From the NCBI RefSeq assembly GCF_004022215.1, contig NZ_SAUZ01000006.1, forward strand, positions 62,001 through 126,000: a stretch of 64,000 bases of DNA, written 5' to 3'. Of the stretch, positions 45,557 to 54,170 are shown piece by piece. The notes beneath the pieces are model-generated. The model was not told the origin of the DNA, did not search any database, and saw only the letters and a program-made list of their open reading frames with translations. Position numbers and translations under genes: made by a program. The stretch's first letter is position 1. The number at the start of each line of letters is the position of its first letter. This DNA comes from Paenirhodobacter populi. GTDB lineage: Bacteria; Pseudomonadota; Alphaproteobacteria; Rhodobacterales; Rhodobacteraceae.

Positions 45557-46591
45557 ATGACGAATGGAAAAGTGAAGGGCCTTGCCCGCCTTCTGGGCGG
45601 CGCGGCCCTGGCACTGGCGATCGGCGGGGCGGCGGGGGCGGCGGACCTGACCTCGATCGCCATCCTGACGCCGGAACAGGGCACGGATTACGGCTGGAAC
45701 CAGCAGGGCATCGAAGGCGCCAAGGCCGCGGGGGCCGCCGCCGGGGTCGAGGTGATCGTGGCCGAGAACCTTGGATACGGCGACGTGCGCCCGACGCTTC
45801 AGGAACTGGCCGAGGATGGCGCGGGCCTGCTGATCGCCCATGCGAGCGGCTACAACACCGCGGCGCCCGAGGTCGGCGCGCAATACGACGTTCCGGTGGC
45901 GGTGGTCGACACGCCGCAATCGCTGAAGGAAGGGGCGGTGGCGGATTATACCGCCTCGGGCCACCAGGGGGCCTATCTCGCGGGCGTGCTGGCGGCGAAG
46001 ATGACGCGCACCGGCACCGTCGGCATCGTCGTTTCGGGCGAGCCGCCGTCGTGGAACGCGCAGTCGACGGCCTTCGCCGAGGGCGTGAAGGCGACGCAGC
46101 CCGATACGGTGATCCGCTACGCGGTGATCGGCCCGGCGGCCTATTCCGACGCGGCGGGCGGCAAGCGCGTGACCGAATCGCTGATCGCCGCGGGCGCCGA
46201 CATCATCTTTGGCCAAGGGAACGGATCGTCCTTCGGCATGTTGCAGGCGGTCGAGACCACCAAGGCCACCGATGGCGGCAAGGTGCTGTTCATCGACGTG
46301 ATCGGCGACAAGACCCCGATCGACAAGGGCTTCCTGCTGTCCTCGGTGCTGTGGAACCTTGAACCCGTCTATGCGGGGATGATCGCCGATGTGAAGGCGG
46401 GCATCTACGGCACGCACAACTACGACATCAACCTGAAGGACGGCTCGGTCGATCTGCTGAAGACCGCGAATATCCCCGATGACATCTGGACCGAGGTGCA
46501 GGCGGTCCGGCAGGATATCATCGACGGCAAGATCACCGTGACGCCGAAATACGATGCGGCTTCGGTGCACGCGCTGGTCACCGGGAACTGA
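45557..46591 (+). CDS. BMP-family ABC transporter substrate-binding protein
   Basis: Basic membrane protein (BmpA/PnrA-like) periplasmic binding protein, 344 aa, with a signal peptide (ARLLGGAALALAIGGAAGAA). The mature start DLTSIAILTPEQGTDYGWNQQG contains the family D-x-G-x-N-Q block; SGHQGAYLAGVLAAKMT and IFGQGNGSSFGMLQAVE follow. BMP systems usually carry nucleosides or other heteroaromatic compounds, so a pyridine or B6 vitamer is plausible here (inference). First gene of a four-gene transporter unit; GGGAG precedes the ATG at 45557. GTCAACAACCAAAC just upstream resembles the island operator. Confidence 0.92.
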   Translation: MTNGKVKGLARLLGGAALALAIGGAAGAADLTSIAILTPEQGTDYGWNQQGIEGAKAAGAAAGVEVIVAENLGYGDVRPTLQELAEDGAGLLIAHASGYNTAAPEVGAQYDVPVAVVDTPQSLKEGAVADYTASGHQGAYLAGVLAAKMTRTGTVGIVVSGEPPSWNAQSTAFAEGVKATQPDTVIRYAVIGPAAYSDAAGGKRVTESLIAAGADIIFGQGNGSSFGMLQAVETTKATDGGKVLFIDVIGDKTPIDKGFLLSSVLWNLEPVYAGMIADVKAGIYGTHNYDINLKDGSVDLLKTANIPDDIWTEVQAVRQDIIDGKITVTPKYDAASVHALVTGN

Positions 46592-46606
46592 GGCGGATGG
46601 GAAGCG

Positions 46607-46668
46607 AGGGGGCCAGCCCCCTCGCGCGTTCCGCGCTCACCCCCGGGATATTTGTGGAAAGATGAAAG
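46607..46668 (+). repeat. Two-hairpin intergenic repeat, copy 6
   Basis: Starts 15 nt after the BMP gene stop. Hairpin 1 AGGGGGC/GCCCCCT (46607-46622); hairpin 2 GCGCG-TTC-CGCGC (46624-46636); then CCCCCGGGATATTT and a tail with GTGGAAAGATGAAAG. It lies inside the transporter operon, between the binding-protein and ATPase genes. Confidence 0.87.
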
Positions 46669-46699
46669 CCAGAAGGGCTCCGGCGTGAAGGAGAAACAG

Positions 46700-48235
46700 A
46701 TGGCCGATCCGGCGCCGATCATCCGGCTGCGGGGGGTGACGAAGCGCTATCCGGGCATCGTCGCCAACGACAGCATCGACATGGAGTTCCGGCAGGGCGA
46801 GGTCCATGTCCTGCTGGGCGAGAACGGCGCGGGCAAATCGACGCTGGTGAGCATGCTGGCCGGTCTGCAACAGCCCGACGAGGGCGTGATCGAGGTGGAG
46901 GGCGTGCCCACGGCGCTGTCCTCGCCCGAGCGCGCGCTGGAACTGGGCATCAGCACGGTGTTCCAGCATTCGATGCTGGTGCCGACGCTGACGCTGGCGG
47001 AGAATGCGGCGCTTGGCGGGCGCTGGTGGCGGAACCCGGACCGGCGCGGGCATGAGGCGCGGATGGCCGAAACCGCCGCGCGGATCGGGGTGGTGCTGAC
47101 GCCCTCGGCCCTGACCGGAAGCCTGTCGCTTGGCGAGCGCCAGCAGGCGGAGATCGTGCGCGCGCTGATGCGGGGGGCGCGGTTCCTGATCCTCGACGAG
47201 GCGACGGCGATGCTGACCCCGCATGACGCGGCGGGGTTGGGGCAGTTGATGCGGCGGCTGGCCTCGGAAGGGGTCGCGGTGGTGTTCATCACCCACAAGC
47301 TGAACGAGGCGATCGAATATGGCGACCGGGTCAGCGTGCTGCGCCTTGGCCGCAAGGTCGGCGGTATCGCGCCCGAAGAGATGCGCGCCCTGACCCCCCG
47401 CGCCGCGACGGAGCGGATCGTGCATCTGATGTTCGGCGCGCAGGATGCGGCGGTGGCGGCGGTGGCCCCGCCCCCGGTCGGGGCGGATGCGCCGGTGGTT
47501 CTGGAATGCCTCGCCCTGCATGTCGCGGATGCGACGGTCCCGGTCAGCGCCATCAACCTGACCGTGGCGGCGGCGGAGATCCTTGGCATCGCCGGGATCG
47601 ACGGCAACGGGCAGAAGGAACTGGCCGAGGCGATCGCCGGCCAGCGCCCGATCAGCAGCGGGCGGATCCGGCTGGATGGCGCCTTCATCGACGGGCTCGA
47701 TGTCGGCGGGCGCCGCCGCGCGGGGTTGCGCTACGTGACGGACGACCGGCTGGGCGAGGGCACGGTGGGCGGCTTTCCCGTCTCGATCAACCTGCTGCTC
47801 AAGCAGATCGGCGATCCGCCCTTCTGGCAGGGCGGGATCGAGCGCCCGGCGAAGATCGACGAAAACGCCCGCGCGCTGGTGAAGGCCTTCGACATCCGCA
47901 CGCCCTCGATCCACACGCCCGCGGGCAAACTGTCGGGCGGCAATATCCAGAAGCTGCTGCTGGCGCGCGAGCTGACCGGCAGCGCGCGGGCGGTGATCTT
48001 TGCCAAACCGACCTACGGGCTGGATCTGCAGAACATCGCCGCCACCCGCCGTCGCATCCGCGAGGCCGCCGGGCGGGGCTGCGCGGCGATCGTGATCTCG
48101 ACCGAGCTGGACGAACTGCTGGAACTCGCGCATCGCATCGCGGTGATGTCGCAGGGCCGGATCGTCGGCGTCGTGCCGAACGATGCCGATGCCCGCCGCC
48201 GCATCGGCGAATTGATGAGCGGGGTCGCCGCATGA
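46700..48235 (+). CDS. Nucleoside-type ABC transporter ATPase (double ABC)
   Basis: Fused two-domain ATPase of the sugar/nucleoside (CUT2-like) importer type, 511 aa. First domain: Walker A GENGAGKSTLVSMLAG, signature SLSLGERQQAEIVRAL, Walker B FLILDEATAML. Second domain is degenerate at Walker A (GIAGIDGNGQKELAEAI) and has signature LSGGNIQKLLLARELT, as is normal for this family. ATG 46700 has AAGGAG upstream; a GTG at 46685 is an alternative. Partner of the BMP protein and the two permeases. Confidence 0.92.
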   Translation: MADPAPIIRLRGVTKRYPGIVANDSIDMEFRQGEVHVLLGENGAGKSTLVSMLAGLQQPDEGVIEVEGVPTALSSPERALELGISTVFQHSMLVPTLTLAENAALGGRWWRNPDRRGHEARMAETAARIGVVLTPSALTGSLSLGERQQAEIVRALMRGARFLILDEATAMLTPHDAAGLGQLMRRLASEGVAVVFITHKLNEAIEYGDRVSVLRLGRKVGGIAPEEMRALTPRAATERIVHLMFGAQDAAVAAVAPPPVGADAPVVLECLALHVADATVPVSAINLTVAAAEILGIAGIDGNGQKELAEAIAGQRPISSGRIRLDGAFIDGLDVGGRRRAGLRYVTDDRLGEGTVGGFPVSINLLLKQIGDPPFWQGGIERPAKIDENARALVKAFDIRTPSIHTPAGKLSGGNIQKLLLARELTGSARAVIFAKPTYGLDLQNIAATRRRIREAAGRGCAAIVISTELDELLELAHRIAVMSQGRIVGVVPNDADARRRIGELMSGVAA

Positions 48236-48431
48236 CTCTCCCCCGCTTCCTCAAGGTCCTTCCGGCGCCCTCTTTCCCCTCGCACCCCCGCAAGCGGAAT
48301 CGTGACCTGCTTTCGTGTTTCCATAAATATCCCGGGGGTGAGCCGGCCCGGCCGGCGAGGGGGCAGCGCCCCCTCTGCGCGCCCGCCGTCGGCGATCCGG
48401 TCCGCATTCAGGCAAGACGAGGAGGTTCCGC
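48236..48431 (-). repeat. Gap holding two-hairpin repeat copy 7 (48310-48374)
   Basis: The repeat reads on the minus strand: hairpin 1 AGGGGGC/GCCCCCT (48358-48374), hairpin 2 GCCGGC/GCCGGC (48342-48356), tail CCCCCGGGATATTT then ATGGAAACACGAAAG ending at 48310. It is antisense to the operon, between ATPase and permease genes. The rest of the gap shows nothing further except the GAGGAGG ribosome-binding site at its end. Confidence 0.8.
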
Positions 48432-49511
48432 ATGACCACGGAAACCACCAACCTGACCTCGGGGGGGCTGCCGCCCCGCCTGCGGGCGGCGCTGGCGACG
48501 GCGGGGCTGTCGCTTGGGCCGATGATCGGGGCTTTCGTGCTGTCGGGGCTGGTGCTGCTGCTGATGAAGGTCAATCCGTTCGACTATTACGGCTATGTGT
48601 TCCAGCGCGGGCTGCTGTCGCCCTCGGGCGTGCAGGCGACGCTGACGCGGATGGGACCGCTGCTGCTGCTGGCGGCGAGCCTTATCGTCGCCTTCCGGGC
48701 GGGGCTATGGAATCTTGGCGGCGATGCGCAATTCCTGATGGGGGCGGTCTTCGTCGCCGCATGGGCGCCCCTGATGGTGCAGCACCTGCCGGTCTGGCTG
48801 GTGCTGGTGCTGTCGATGCTGGTCTCGGTGGTCATCGGCGCGATCTGGGGCCTGCTGCCCGCGATCCTGCGCGCCTATCAGGGGATCAACGAGATCATCA
48901 CCACGCTGATGATGAATTTCCTCGGCATCTCGCTGTCCTCGGCGCTGGTGAAGCTGGTCTTTGCCGATCCCGACACCACCGTGCCGCAGACCCGGACCCT
49001 GCCGGTCGGGGACCGGCTGCCGGTGCTGTTCGGCTCGAACGTCTCAAGCGGGCTGGTGATCGGGCTGGTGGTGATCCTTGCGGTCCACTGGATGATGACG
49101 CGCACGGCCTTTGGGCTGAAGCTGCGGGTCGTCGGCGCGAACCCGGAGGCCGCGACCCATGCCGGGCTGTCCGTGCCAAAGCTGACCCTTGCGGTCTTTG
49201 CCATCTCGGCCGGGCTTGGCGGGCTTGCCGGGGCGGTGGCGATCCTTGGCCAGTATGGCAATGTCCGCGCCGACTGGAACCCCGCCTATGCCTTCACCAT
49301 CGTGCCGCTGGTCTTTCTGGCGCGGTTCAACGGCTACGCGGCGATCGGCTATGTGTTCCTGTTCTCGGCGCTTGGCATCGGGTCCGAAAGTGCCGCGCGC
49401 CGGCTGGACGTGCCGAACTATTTCACGCTGGTCACGGTGGCGCTGCTTCTGGTGCTGCTGGCCGTCACCGAAAGATGGGCCGCGCTCCGCCGCGCCCGGA
49501 AAGGGGTCTGA
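48432..49511 (+). CDS. ABC transporter permease, nucleoside type (1)
   Basis: Inner-membrane permease of the BmpC/YufP-like type, 359 aa, eight to ten helices. WNLGGDAQFLMGAVFVAAW and YQGINEIITTLMMNFLG are family blocks; GLKLRVVGANPEAATHAGL is the cytoplasmic loop that contacts the ATPase. GAGGAGG precedes the ATG. It is followed after one nucleotide by the second permease, with which it should form a heterodimer. Confidence 0.92.
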   Translation: MTTETTNLTSGGLPPRLRAALATAGLSLGPMIGAFVLSGLVLLLMKVNPFDYYGYVFQRGLLSPSGVQATLTRMGPLLLLAASLIVAFRAGLWNLGGDAQFLMGAVFVAAWAPLMVQHLPVWLVLVLSMLVSVVIGAIWGLLPAILRAYQGINEIITTLMMNFLGISLSSALVKLVFADPDTTVPQTRTLPVGDRLPVLFGSNVSSGLVIGLVVILAVHWMMTRTAFGLKLRVVGANPEAATHAGLSVPKLTLAVFAISAGLGGLAGAVAILGQYGNVRADWNPAYAFTIVPLVFLARFNGYAAIGYVFLFSALGIGSESAARRLDVPNYFTLVTVALLLVLLAVTERWAALRRARKGV

Positions 49512-49512
49512 G

Positions 49513-50448
49513 ATGTCCGGCCTGTTCACCGACGCCTTCATCATCGCGCTGCTGGCCGGGGTCGTCGCCGCCACGGTGCCGCTGCTGCTTGCCGGTCTGG
49601 GCGAGCAGATTTCCGAAAAGGCCGGGGTGCTGAACATCGGCATCGAGGGGATGATGCTGATGGGCGCCTATGGCGGCTTTTACGTCGCATGGGCAAGCGG
49701 GAACCTCTGGCTCGGCTTTCTGGGGGGCGGGATCGGCGGCATGGTCGTCGGCGCGCTGATGGCGCTGTTCTGCGTGCGGATGGGGCTGAACCAGATCGTC
49801 GTCGGCATCGCGCTGACACTGGGGGCCGAGGGGGTGACGGCGCTCTTGCATTACGAGCAGTTTTCGAGGCTCTACCCGAGGCTGTCGGTGATGGCGCCGC
49901 TGCCCATTCCCGGCCTGTCGCAGATCCCCATCGTGGGCCCGGCGCTGTTCACCCGCGAACCCGTGGTCTATCTGGCCTTCGCGCTGGTGCCGCTGTTCGT
50001 CTGGCTGTTCCGCCGCACGCAGCTGGGGCTGATGTTGCAGGCCGCCGGGGACAAGCCCGCGGCGCTGGACACCGCCGGGGTGAGCGTGCTGAAGATCCGC
50101 ACCATCGCCGTGCTGGCGACAGGGCTGCTGGTGGGGTTCGGCGGGGCCTTCCTGTCGATCGTCGCGGCGGGGGTCTTCGTCCCTTTCATGACGCATGGGA
50201 ACGGCTTCATCGGCATCGTGCTGGCCATGCTGGCGCGCGGCCGGCCGACATGGGTGATGGGCGGGGCGCTGGTCTTTGGCACCTGCCTGTCGGCCACCAC
50301 GGCCTTGCAGGTCGCGGGGGTGGATGTGCCCACGGACATCATCCAGATGCTGCCCTTCGTCGCGGTCATGGCGGTGCTGCTGGTCGCGGGGCGCAAGGCG
50401 CGCCTGCCCGCCGCTTTGGGCGCGGCCTATGTGCGCGGCGAACGCTGA
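49513..50448 (+). CDS. ABC transporter permease, nucleoside type (2)
   Basis: Second, shorter permease (YufQ/BmpD-like), 311 aa. EKAGVLNIGIEGMMLMGAYGG is the highly characteristic N-terminal block, GLMLQAAGDKPAALDTAGVSV the coupling loop. AAGGGG lies just upstream of ATG 49513. It is the last gene of the transporter unit; its 3' end overlaps the convergent DUF707 gene by 22 bp. Confidence 0.92.
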   Translation: MSGLFTDAFIIALLAGVVAATVPLLLAGLGEQISEKAGVLNIGIEGMMLMGAYGGFYVAWASGNLWLGFLGGGIGGMVVGALMALFCVRMGLNQIVVGIALTLGAEGVTALLHYEQFSRLYPRLSVMAPLPIPGLSQIPIVGPALFTREPVVYLAFALVPLFVWLFRRTQLGLMLQAAGDKPAALDTAGVSVLKIRTIAVLATGLLVGFGGAFLSIVAAGVFVPFMTHGNGFIGIVLAMLARGRPTWVMGGALVFGTCLSATTALQVAGVDVPTDIIQMLPFVAVMAVLLVAGRKARLPAALGAAYVRGER

Positions 50449-51401
50449 ACCTGTTGCGGGCGCCGCATCCCAAGCCCGATCCGCGCCATGTCAGTGCCCG
50501 GCCGCGCGCGGAGCTGTTCCGGCCGATAGGAGGCCTGCGTGAATGCGCGCAGCAAAAGCCCGGCGCTCGACCGTGCCGCGGCCATGCGTTTCTTCGACCG
50601 CATCCCCACCGCCAGCAGCCCGGCCCCGTTCAGCAGCCGCGCCGCCACCGGGCCGACCCGCCAGCCGTTCGCCAGATAGCCGCCATAGATCTGCATCCCG
50701 TGTGGCATGTTCTCGAAACTCGACGAGATCTTGTGGATTTCCTCGCGCGGATCGATCCCCTCGGCGTAGGAGCTGTAGAGCGGCCCGGAATACAGCGGCC
50801 TTGTATGCGTCATCGGCACCGCATCGACGATGGCGGCGCGGTAGGCCGGGTCCTCCATCAGCGTCGCCCAGACCAGATCGGTGCCCCAGCCGGTGAAATG
50901 CCGCTCGAACATCGGCAGCAGCCGGCGCAGGTAGCAGGACTTCAGGCAGCAGGCCATCGATTCCAGAAAGGTGCTGTAGCGCAGCCGGAACCCCGGTATC
51001 CGCAGCAGGATCGGATAGGAGATGTAGCTTTCGGGCGTCATCGCCGGCTGCGCGATGGTCAGGTCGTAGGCGACGGCGATCTCGAACAGGCGGTTGATGT
51101 CGCCCGCCTTCATCAGCAGATCGTCATCGGGCAGCATGATGTAGTCGTAACGGTCCAGCAATTCCGGCCGGGCACGGAAATGCCGGGCGATACTGTCCCA
51201 TTTGGTGCCGTGGTCGAAGACCGTGGGCAGATCCTCATCGGGGCAGTTCGCCGGATCCTTGGCGTAGGAATTGAGCTGAAGGTCCCAGTTGCGCCGGACC
51301 GAGGTATCGGCGGTCCAGCTTTTGTGCAGCGACTTGTCCCCGCATCGGCCAAGGACAAGAAAGCGGCGCGTCGGCGGCCGCAGGGAAGGATCCTGTTGCA
51401 T
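50427..51401 (-). CDS. DUF707 family protein (glycosyltransferase-like)
   Basis: 324 aa, DUF707 family. RFLVLGRCGDKSLHKSW opens it; the DDD cluster in YDYIMLPDDDLLM (residues ~83-95) resembles a nucleotide-sugar/metal DxD site. HFTGWGTDLVWATLM and VDAVPMTHTRPLYS are other conserved stretches of this group. No membrane helix. It lies at the edge of the polysaccharide locus, same strand as the nucleotide-sugar genes, so a transferase role in glycan assembly is likely but unproven. Confidence 0.75.
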   Translation of the reverse strand: MQQDPSLRPPTRRFLVLGRCGDKSLHKSWTADTSVRRNWDLQLNSYAKDPANCPDEDLPTVFDHGTKWDSIARHFRARPELLDRYDYIMLPDDDLLMKAGDINRLFEIAVAYDLTIAQPAMTPESYISYPILLRIPGFRLRYSTFLESMACCLKSCYLRRLLPMFERHFTGWGTDLVWATLMEDPAYRAAIVDAVPMTHTRPLYSGPLYSSYAEGIDPREEIHKISSSFENMPHGMQIYGGYLANGWRVGPVAARLLNGAGLLAVGMRSKKRMAAARSSAGLLLRAFTQASYRPEQLRARPGTDMARIGLGMRRPQQVQRSPRT

Positions 51402-51422
51402 AGGGGCGCTCCGATCCGGCGG

Positions 51423-52001
51423 TCAGGCGACGCCGGCGCGTTCGGGCGTCGCCCCGAATACCGCGGGCGTATCGGGTTGCAGCAGCGGCCATGCGGCATC
51501 CTTGGGCGACAGGCTGACCACCGGCAGCGGCCAGTCGATGCCAAGGGCCGGGTCGTCGTGGCGCAGGCCGCCCTCGGCCGCGGGCGCATAGGCGGCGCTG
51601 ACGGCGTAGAAGACCTCGCAATCCTCGGTCAGGGTCTGGAAGCCGTGGGCAAAGCCCTCGGGCACGAAGAGCATGTGGTGGTTGTCGGCGGTCAGCTCGA
51701 ACCCCTCATGCTGCATGTAGCTGGGCGAATCGGCGCGCAGATCGACGATCACGTCGAGGATGCGCCCCCGCGTGCAGCGGACGAGCTTTGCCTCCACATC
51801 CTTGCCGCGCTGGAAATGCATCCCCCGCACCGTGCCCTTCTGCGCCGAGACGGACATGTTGTGCTGCACGAAATCGGATTTGATCCCGTGGCGGTCGAAT
51901 TCCTCGCGGCACATCATCCGGGCGAAGAAGCCGCGGTCGTCGCCGCGCGGTTCCGGCTCGATCAGCCAGGCGTCCTTGAGCGTGGTTTCGTGGAAGATCA
52001 T
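51423..52001 (-). CDS. dTDP-4-dehydrorhamnose 3,5-epimerase family protein
   Basis: Cupin-fold sugar-nucleotide epimerase of the RmlC family, 192 aa. DARGFF-like RGDDRGFFARMMCREEF, QHNMSVSAQKGTVRGMHFQ (active-site His) and FVPEGFAHGFQTL are the RmlC blocks. ATG at 52001 overlaps the stop of the SAF-domain gene as ATGA; AGGAGG lies upstream. No RmlA, RmlB or RmlD is present here, and the neighbours are a cytidylyltransferase and an SDR, so the substrate may be a CDP-4-keto sugar. Confidence 0.9.
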   Translation of the reverse strand: MIFHETTLKDAWLIEPEPRGDDRGFFARMMCREEFDRHGIKSDFVQHNMSVSAQKGTVRGMHFQRGKDVEAKLVRCTRGRILDVIVDLRADSPSYMQHEGFELTADNHHMLFVPEGFAHGFQTLTEDCEVFYAVSAAYAPAAEGGLRHDDPALGIDWPLPVVSLSPKDAAWPLLQPDTPAVFGATPERAGVA

Positions 52002-53341
52002 GCCACGTCCTCCTGCACGGGGGCGGAAAACATCGCCTCCTGCTCCGCATGGAGCGTGTCGATCAGCCGCCCGGCGGGGCGGTCCACATCGGCGAAGGTG
52101 ATGGGCGTGTCCTTGGCGATGGGCTTGTTGACCTTGCCGCCGATGGCAAGGCCAAGCGGGATCAGATCGTCGGCCCGCATCACCTCGATGTTCTCGAGCA
52201 TGCCGTAGCATTCGAAACCGCCCAGCTCGGCGATGGTTTCGCCGGGTTGCAGATCCTTCTTGGCGACGGCCACCACGCCCACCGTCGGCGCGCCCGAGGG
52301 CGCCAGCACCGCATCGCCGAACAGCACCGCGCGCGCGATGGAGGACGGCACCTCGAAATGGCACAGGTGATAGGGGACGTAGAACAGGTAATAGGGTCCG
52401 GGGCCGAGCTTGTAATAGGCAAGCTGGTGCTGCTGCACCGGATCGTCGATCATGCCGAGCACGAAGACACCGGGGTTGGGCCGCGCGCCGATGACGTAAT
52501 CGACGATGCCCGTCGCCCCTGCGGCCAGATGTTCATCGAGCACCGGGAACAGCGCCTTGACCGCCTCGTCCAGCGGCACCAGCGGCGCATAGGGATCCCC
52601 GCCCGAGAAGTCCGGCCCGGTCATGCCGCGCCTGGCCACGCGCCAGCCGCGGCTGTTCGCCATCAACGCCTGTTCGATCGAAATCTTGGTCCCATCGGCG
52701 AAAGACGCGGCGGTCGAGGGCAGCATCCCCCATTTCGCCGCGAAGGAGACCTGCGTTTCCGGGTTGCGATAGGGATCGTGCAGCCCCTTGATGCTGCCTG
52801 CCAGAACCGGACGCACGCCGATCCCCTCGACAAAGCGCAGAAGGTTGCCCGCGACGCCCGGCTGATCGCCGTCGCCCGCCGTATAGGTCAACCCCATCGC
52901 ATCGGCCTTGGCCTTCAGCACCGGGCCGATGGTCGCGTCGAGTTCGGCGTTGACGAGGATCGGATGCTTGCCGCCCTCGATCGCCGCCAGTACCGCATGG
53001 GCGGAAAATTCCAGCGCGCCGGTCGATTCGACCACCGCGTCGATCCCCTCGGCCGGGCCGAACAGCGTCGGATCGGTGGTGACCGCACGGCCGCCCGCGG
53101 CGATGGTTTCGGTGATCTGCTGCGGCGTCGTGCACCATGTGGGCGTCAGGCCCAGATCGCTGAACACCGTTTCGGCGTTGCCCCGGCTGCGGTTCGCCAC
53201 GGCGACGACGCGCATTCCCGGTGTGGACTTCTCGATCGAGCGCGCCAGCGCCCGCGCCTGCATCCCCGCGCCGACGATGGCGACGGAGATCACCCTGCCT
53301 TCGGCCTCGAGCTTGCGCAGCGCATTATCGACGATGATCAT
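51998..53341 (-). CDS. SAF-domain NAD(P)-dependent oxidoreductase
   Basis: 447 aa. The N-terminal half is a Rossmann dehydrogenase related to homoserine dehydrogenase (VAIVGAGMQARALARSIEKS; MRVVAVANRS; AVVESTGALEFSAHAVLAAI). The C-terminal part (from ~residue 350) looks like an SAF fold (VVAVAKKDLQPGETIAELGGFECYG). This architecture turns up in sugar-nucleotide loci, but I know of no firm biochemical role. Being translationally coupled to the 3,5-epimerase and next to a cytidylyltransferase, it probably modifies an activated sugar. Confidence 0.8.
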   Translation of the reverse strand: MIIVDNALRKLEAEGRVISVAIVGAGMQARALARSIEKSTPGMRVVAVANRSRGNAETVFSDLGLTPTWCTTPQQITETIAAGGRAVTTDPTLFGPAEGIDAVVESTGALEFSAHAVLAAIEGGKHPILVNAELDATIGPVLKAKADAMGLTYTAGDGDQPGVAGNLLRFVEGIGVRPVLAGSIKGLHDPYRNPETQVSFAAKWGMLPSTAASFADGTKISIEQALMANSRGWRVARRGMTGPDFSGGDPYAPLVPLDEAVKALFPVLDEHLAAGATGIVDYVIGARPNPGVFVLGMIDDPVQQHQLAYYKLGPGPYYLFYVPYHLCHFEVPSSIARAVLFGDAVLAPSGAPTVGVVAVAKKDLQPGETIAELGGFECYGMLENIEVMRADDLIPLGLAIGGKVNKPIAKDTPITFADVDRPAGRLIDTLHAEQEAMFSAPVQEDVA

Positions 53342-53371
53342 GTATCTTTTCTCCGCTGAATTGCTGTCGCG

Positions 53372-54151
53372 TCAGTCGTTCCAGACCTTCCAGGGCGGCG
53401 CGCCGCCGGCCCAGTGGTTTTCCAGCACCTGCTTGTCGCGCAGGGTGTCCATGCTCTGCCAGAAGCCGTCGTGGACATAGCTGGCAAGTTTGCCCCGGTC
53501 GATCAGCCGGGCCATCGGCTCGGCCTCCCAGGTGGTGGTGTCGTCGTCGATCAGGTCGAAGATCTCGGGCTCGCAGACGAAGAAGCCGCCGTTGATCAGC
53601 CCCCCGTCCCCTGCCCGCTTTTCGCCGAAACCGCGGACCGCGTGGCTTTCATGGTCAAGATCCAGCACCCCGTAGCGGCCCGGCTGCACCACCGCCGTCA
53701 GCGTGCACCACGCCCGCGTGTCGCGGTGATGGCGGATCGTGTCGGGAATGTTCACGTTCGACACCCCATCGCCGTAGGTCAGGCAGAAGGTCCCGTCCTG
53801 CAGATGTTTCCGCGCCCGCCGGATGCGCCCGCCGGTCAGGGATTCCTTGCCGGTATCCAGAACGGTGACGCGCCAGTCCTCGCCCCGCGCCTCGACCCAG
53901 TCGACCTCACCCGTGCCGAGGTCGATGGTGAAATCGCTGCGCGAGGAACGGTAGCGCAGGAAATAATCCCGGATGAAATCGACCTTGTAGCCGCCGAGGA
54001 TGACGAAGTCCTTCATCCCGTAGTGGGAATAGATCTTCATGATATGCCACAGGATCGGATGCCCGCCGATCTCTGCCATCGGCTTCGGGCGGATCTGCGT
54101 CTCTTCGCTGAGGCGGGTTCCGAAACCACCCGCCAGAATCGCTACTTTCAT
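53372..54151 (-). CDS. rfbF: Glucose-1-phosphate cytidylyltransferase
   Basis: Makes CDP-glucose from CTP and glucose-1-phosphate, 259 aa, the standard length. MKVAILAGGFGTRLSEETQIRPKPM is the nucleotide-binding start and EIGGHPILWHIMKIYSHYG is the family-specific continuation. LTYGDGVSNVNI carries the metal-binding Asp and GLINGGFFVCEPEIFD is the sugar-phosphate region. It opens a route to CDP-deoxysugars, but a CDP-glucose 4,6-dehydratase (RfbG) is not obvious unless the SDR at 54171 fills that role. Confidence 0.92.
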   Translation of the reverse strand: MKVAILAGGFGTRLSEETQIRPKPMAEIGGHPILWHIMKIYSHYGMKDFVILGGYKVDFIRDYFLRYRSSRSDFTIDLGTGEVDWVEARGEDWRVTVLDTGKESLTGGRIRRARKHLQDGTFCLTYGDGVSNVNIPDTIRHHRDTRAWCTLTAVVQPGRYGVLDLDHESHAVRGFGEKRAGDGGLINGGFFVCEPEIFDLIDDDTTTWEAEPMARLIDRGKLASYVHDGFWQSMDTLRDKQVLENHWAGGAPPWKVWND

Positions 54152-54170
54152 GGAACACCACCACTGACTG

